Shown: in pieces, positions 63,001 to 64,000 of the stretch
Numbering within the stretch: position 1 is the first letter of the stretch
How the letters are laid out: each line of letters opens with the position of its first letter
Origin: Aequoribacter sp049615385
GTDB taxonomy: Bacteria; Pseudomonadota; Gammaproteobacteria; Pseudomonadales; Halieaceae
DNA: 64,000 nt
Assembly: GCF_049615385.1 (NCBI RefSeq)
Contig: NZ_JBMZFL010000003.1
Direction: 5' to 3' (one strand)
Position numbers and translations under genes: made by a program
Notes under the pieces: model-generated
What the model was told of the DNA's origin: nothing
The model's database searches: none
The model's input: only the letters and a program-made list of their open reading frames with translations

Positions 63001-64000
63001 ATGTCAGGTCTTAAAGAACGCGGTGCTTTACCTCTCAGAGCGATTAAACTCGGAGGTAACGAGAAGGGGGCTGTGCTTTTGGTCAGTGTGGTGACTTTAT
63101 CTTTGCTTACCTTGGCGGGATTGAGCACAGTGGAACAGACCGTAGTTCAAGAGCGTGTTGCCATGAATGGTCGCGCGGCTGGAGGCGCGTCCTTAAACTC
63201 AGAGAAGGGCTTGAAGCAAGCGGTAGCCGATCTCGTCGCTGGTGACATCTTTGAGAACGGTACTTGCACGGGCGATGCGGAGAATGATCCTGCTAACTGG
63301 CGTTGTGAGAAATCAGGTGATGGCTTCACTTATGTGGTGACCTATGTCATGGCCAAGTCTGGTAATGCCCCTGCAACGGATGAGAATGGCGACACGATAT
63401 ATAAAGTGTCGGTCGCTGGTGTTGAAGGAGGCGCTTCCGGAGGCTCCTTTGCAGCTGATCAGTTAACAGCAGGCGTTGTCTTGCATGATTTCGAGTCGAG
63501 CGAGCATCCGGATTATGAAAGTCTATCCGAGCAATGTCAGAGCACTTACAACCCGGTTACACGCAAGGTGACCTTCTGTCACGCAACTGGGGCAAGTGGT
63601 CATAAGCTACAGAGTACTGATATAAATGGCTGGCTCAATGGTCACAAAACGGGCCACGGATCTTGGTCAGATTTTTGCGCACTGGATTGTTCCAATGGTG
63701 ATCCCGGCGCGCCCGTAGGAAATGAAGGCGAAGTCCCAAGTTACACACTTATGTTCTATACCCGTGGCGATGTTGAGTTTTATGCCAGTGGTGTGGATGC
63801 GTGCGAGAACACGGGTGAGCCTGCGAGCAGTAAGAGTGACAGCAGTAAGAGTGACAGCAGTAAGAGTGACAGCAGTAAGAGTGACAGCAGTAAGAGTGAC
63901 AGCAGTAAGAGTGACAGCAGTAAGAGTGACAGCAGTAAGAGTGACAGCAGTAAGAGTGACAGCAGTAAGAGTGACAGCAGTAAGAGTGACAGCAGTAAGA
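63001..64000 (+). CDS. pilX: PilX-like minor pilin with SSKSD repeats (partial)
   Basis: The frame from ATG 63001 is open to the window end (333 codons). The start has EKG-AVLLVSVVTLSLL then QERVAMNG, the classical PilX pattern. The middle has a VTFCHATG segment with a histidine-rich tail (TGHGSWSDFC). From 63826 the frame is a perfect tandem of SSKSD. An unrepeated C-terminus, if any, is beyond the window. A pilus tip role is likely. Confidence 0.82.
   Translation, partial: MSGLKERGALPLRAIKLGGNEKGAVLLVSVVTLSLLTLAGLSTVEQTVVQERVAMNGRAAGGASLNSEKGLKQAVADLVAGDIFENGTCTGDAENDPANWRCEKSGDGFTYVVTYVMAKSGNAPATDENGDTIYKVSVAGVEGGASGGSFAADQLTAGVVLHDFESSEHPDYESLSEQCQSTYNPVTRKVTFCHATGASGHKLQSTDINGWLNGHKTGHGSWSDFCALDCSNGDPGAPVGNEGEVPSYTLMFYTRGDVEFYASGVDACENTGEPASSKSDSSKSDSSKSDSSKSDSSKSDSSKSDSSKSDSSKSDSSKSDSSKSDSSKSDSSK
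63826..64000 (+). repeat. Perfect 15-bp tandem repeat in pilX
   Basis: AGCAGTAAGAGTGAC repeats without error 11 full times and then 10 bases to the window edge. 15 bp is a multiple of three, so copy number changes keep the reading frame (SSKSD units). Confidence 0.97.

Noticed and set aside
63826..64000. CRISPR array
   Set aside because: The repeats are contiguous 15-mers without spacers and lie in frame in a coding region.

Overview
The window looks like a chromosomal piece of a free-living, probably marine gammaproteobacterium. The core gene order (rpsA-ihfB-lapA-lapB-pyrF, and thrS-infC-rpmI-rplT-pheS-pheT-ihfA-merR-tRNA-Pro) is the usual gammaproteobacterial one. The accessory genes (three large TonB-dependent receptors, amidohydrolase, FG-GAP protein, flavin enzymes, Baeyer-Villiger monooxygenase, DUF3604, M1 peptidase) suggest a Cellvibrionales/Halieaceae-type (OM60/NOR5-like) heterotroph. 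That placement is inference from gene content. No phage, transposon, integrase or CRISPR array was seen.

Layout. 1-4.4 kb: ribosomal protein S1, IHF-beta, the LapA/LapB envelope-control pair and pyrF. 4.5-9 kb: ComEA-like protein, DHH phosphoesterase, MOSC protein, haem-binding DUF3365 protein, OYE-family oxidoreductase and a small hydrolase. 9-31 kb: an accessory catabolic and uptake region with three TonB receptors, a four-gene run (NAD(P)-binding protein, atypical class IV aminotransferase, sulfotransferase-like protein, SDR), BASS transporter, truncated globin, amidohydrolase, DsrE protein, MATE exporter, zinc alcohol dehydrogenase, FG-GAP propeller, ACP phosphodiesterase, 1-Cys peroxiredoxin, and a secreted phosphoesterase divergent from a TonB receptor that has a PHO-box-like promoter. 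31-34 kb: two 93-bp repeats, tRNA-Asn and uvrB. 33.7-36.2 kb: an AraC-type regulator divergent from a Baeyer-Villiger-type monooxygenase. 36.3-43.6 kb: the translation operon, with infC starting at AUU. 43.6-44.2 kb: tRNA-Pro(GGG) embedded in two kinds of tandem repeat. 44.3-57.4 kb: sterol desaturase family protein, TauD dioxygenase, class II aldolase, LysR, FAD oxidoreductase, double cupin, VOC protein, avtA, DUF3604, DUF6702 and M1 peptidase. 57.5-64 kb: a glycosyltransferase-like gene, a histidine kinase and an OmpR-family regulator, then minor pilin genes pilE-pilV-pilW-pilX. The last runs off the window inside a perfect 15-bp tandem repeat encoding SSKSD.

The most unusual structures are: (i) the tRNA-Pro locus, with two 91-bp units carrying the tRNA 5' part upstream and two 121-bp units carrying the tRNA 3' end downstream; (ii) the SSKSD-repeat extension of the PilX-like protein; (iii) five CTT-led decamers in phase between the response regulator and pilE; (iv) a three-half-site PHO-box-like element in front of a TonB receptor; (v) an AraC-type gene whose reading frame continues about 67 codons past its first ATG with no standard start codon. 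All functions were assigned by reading the sequences, with no database search.
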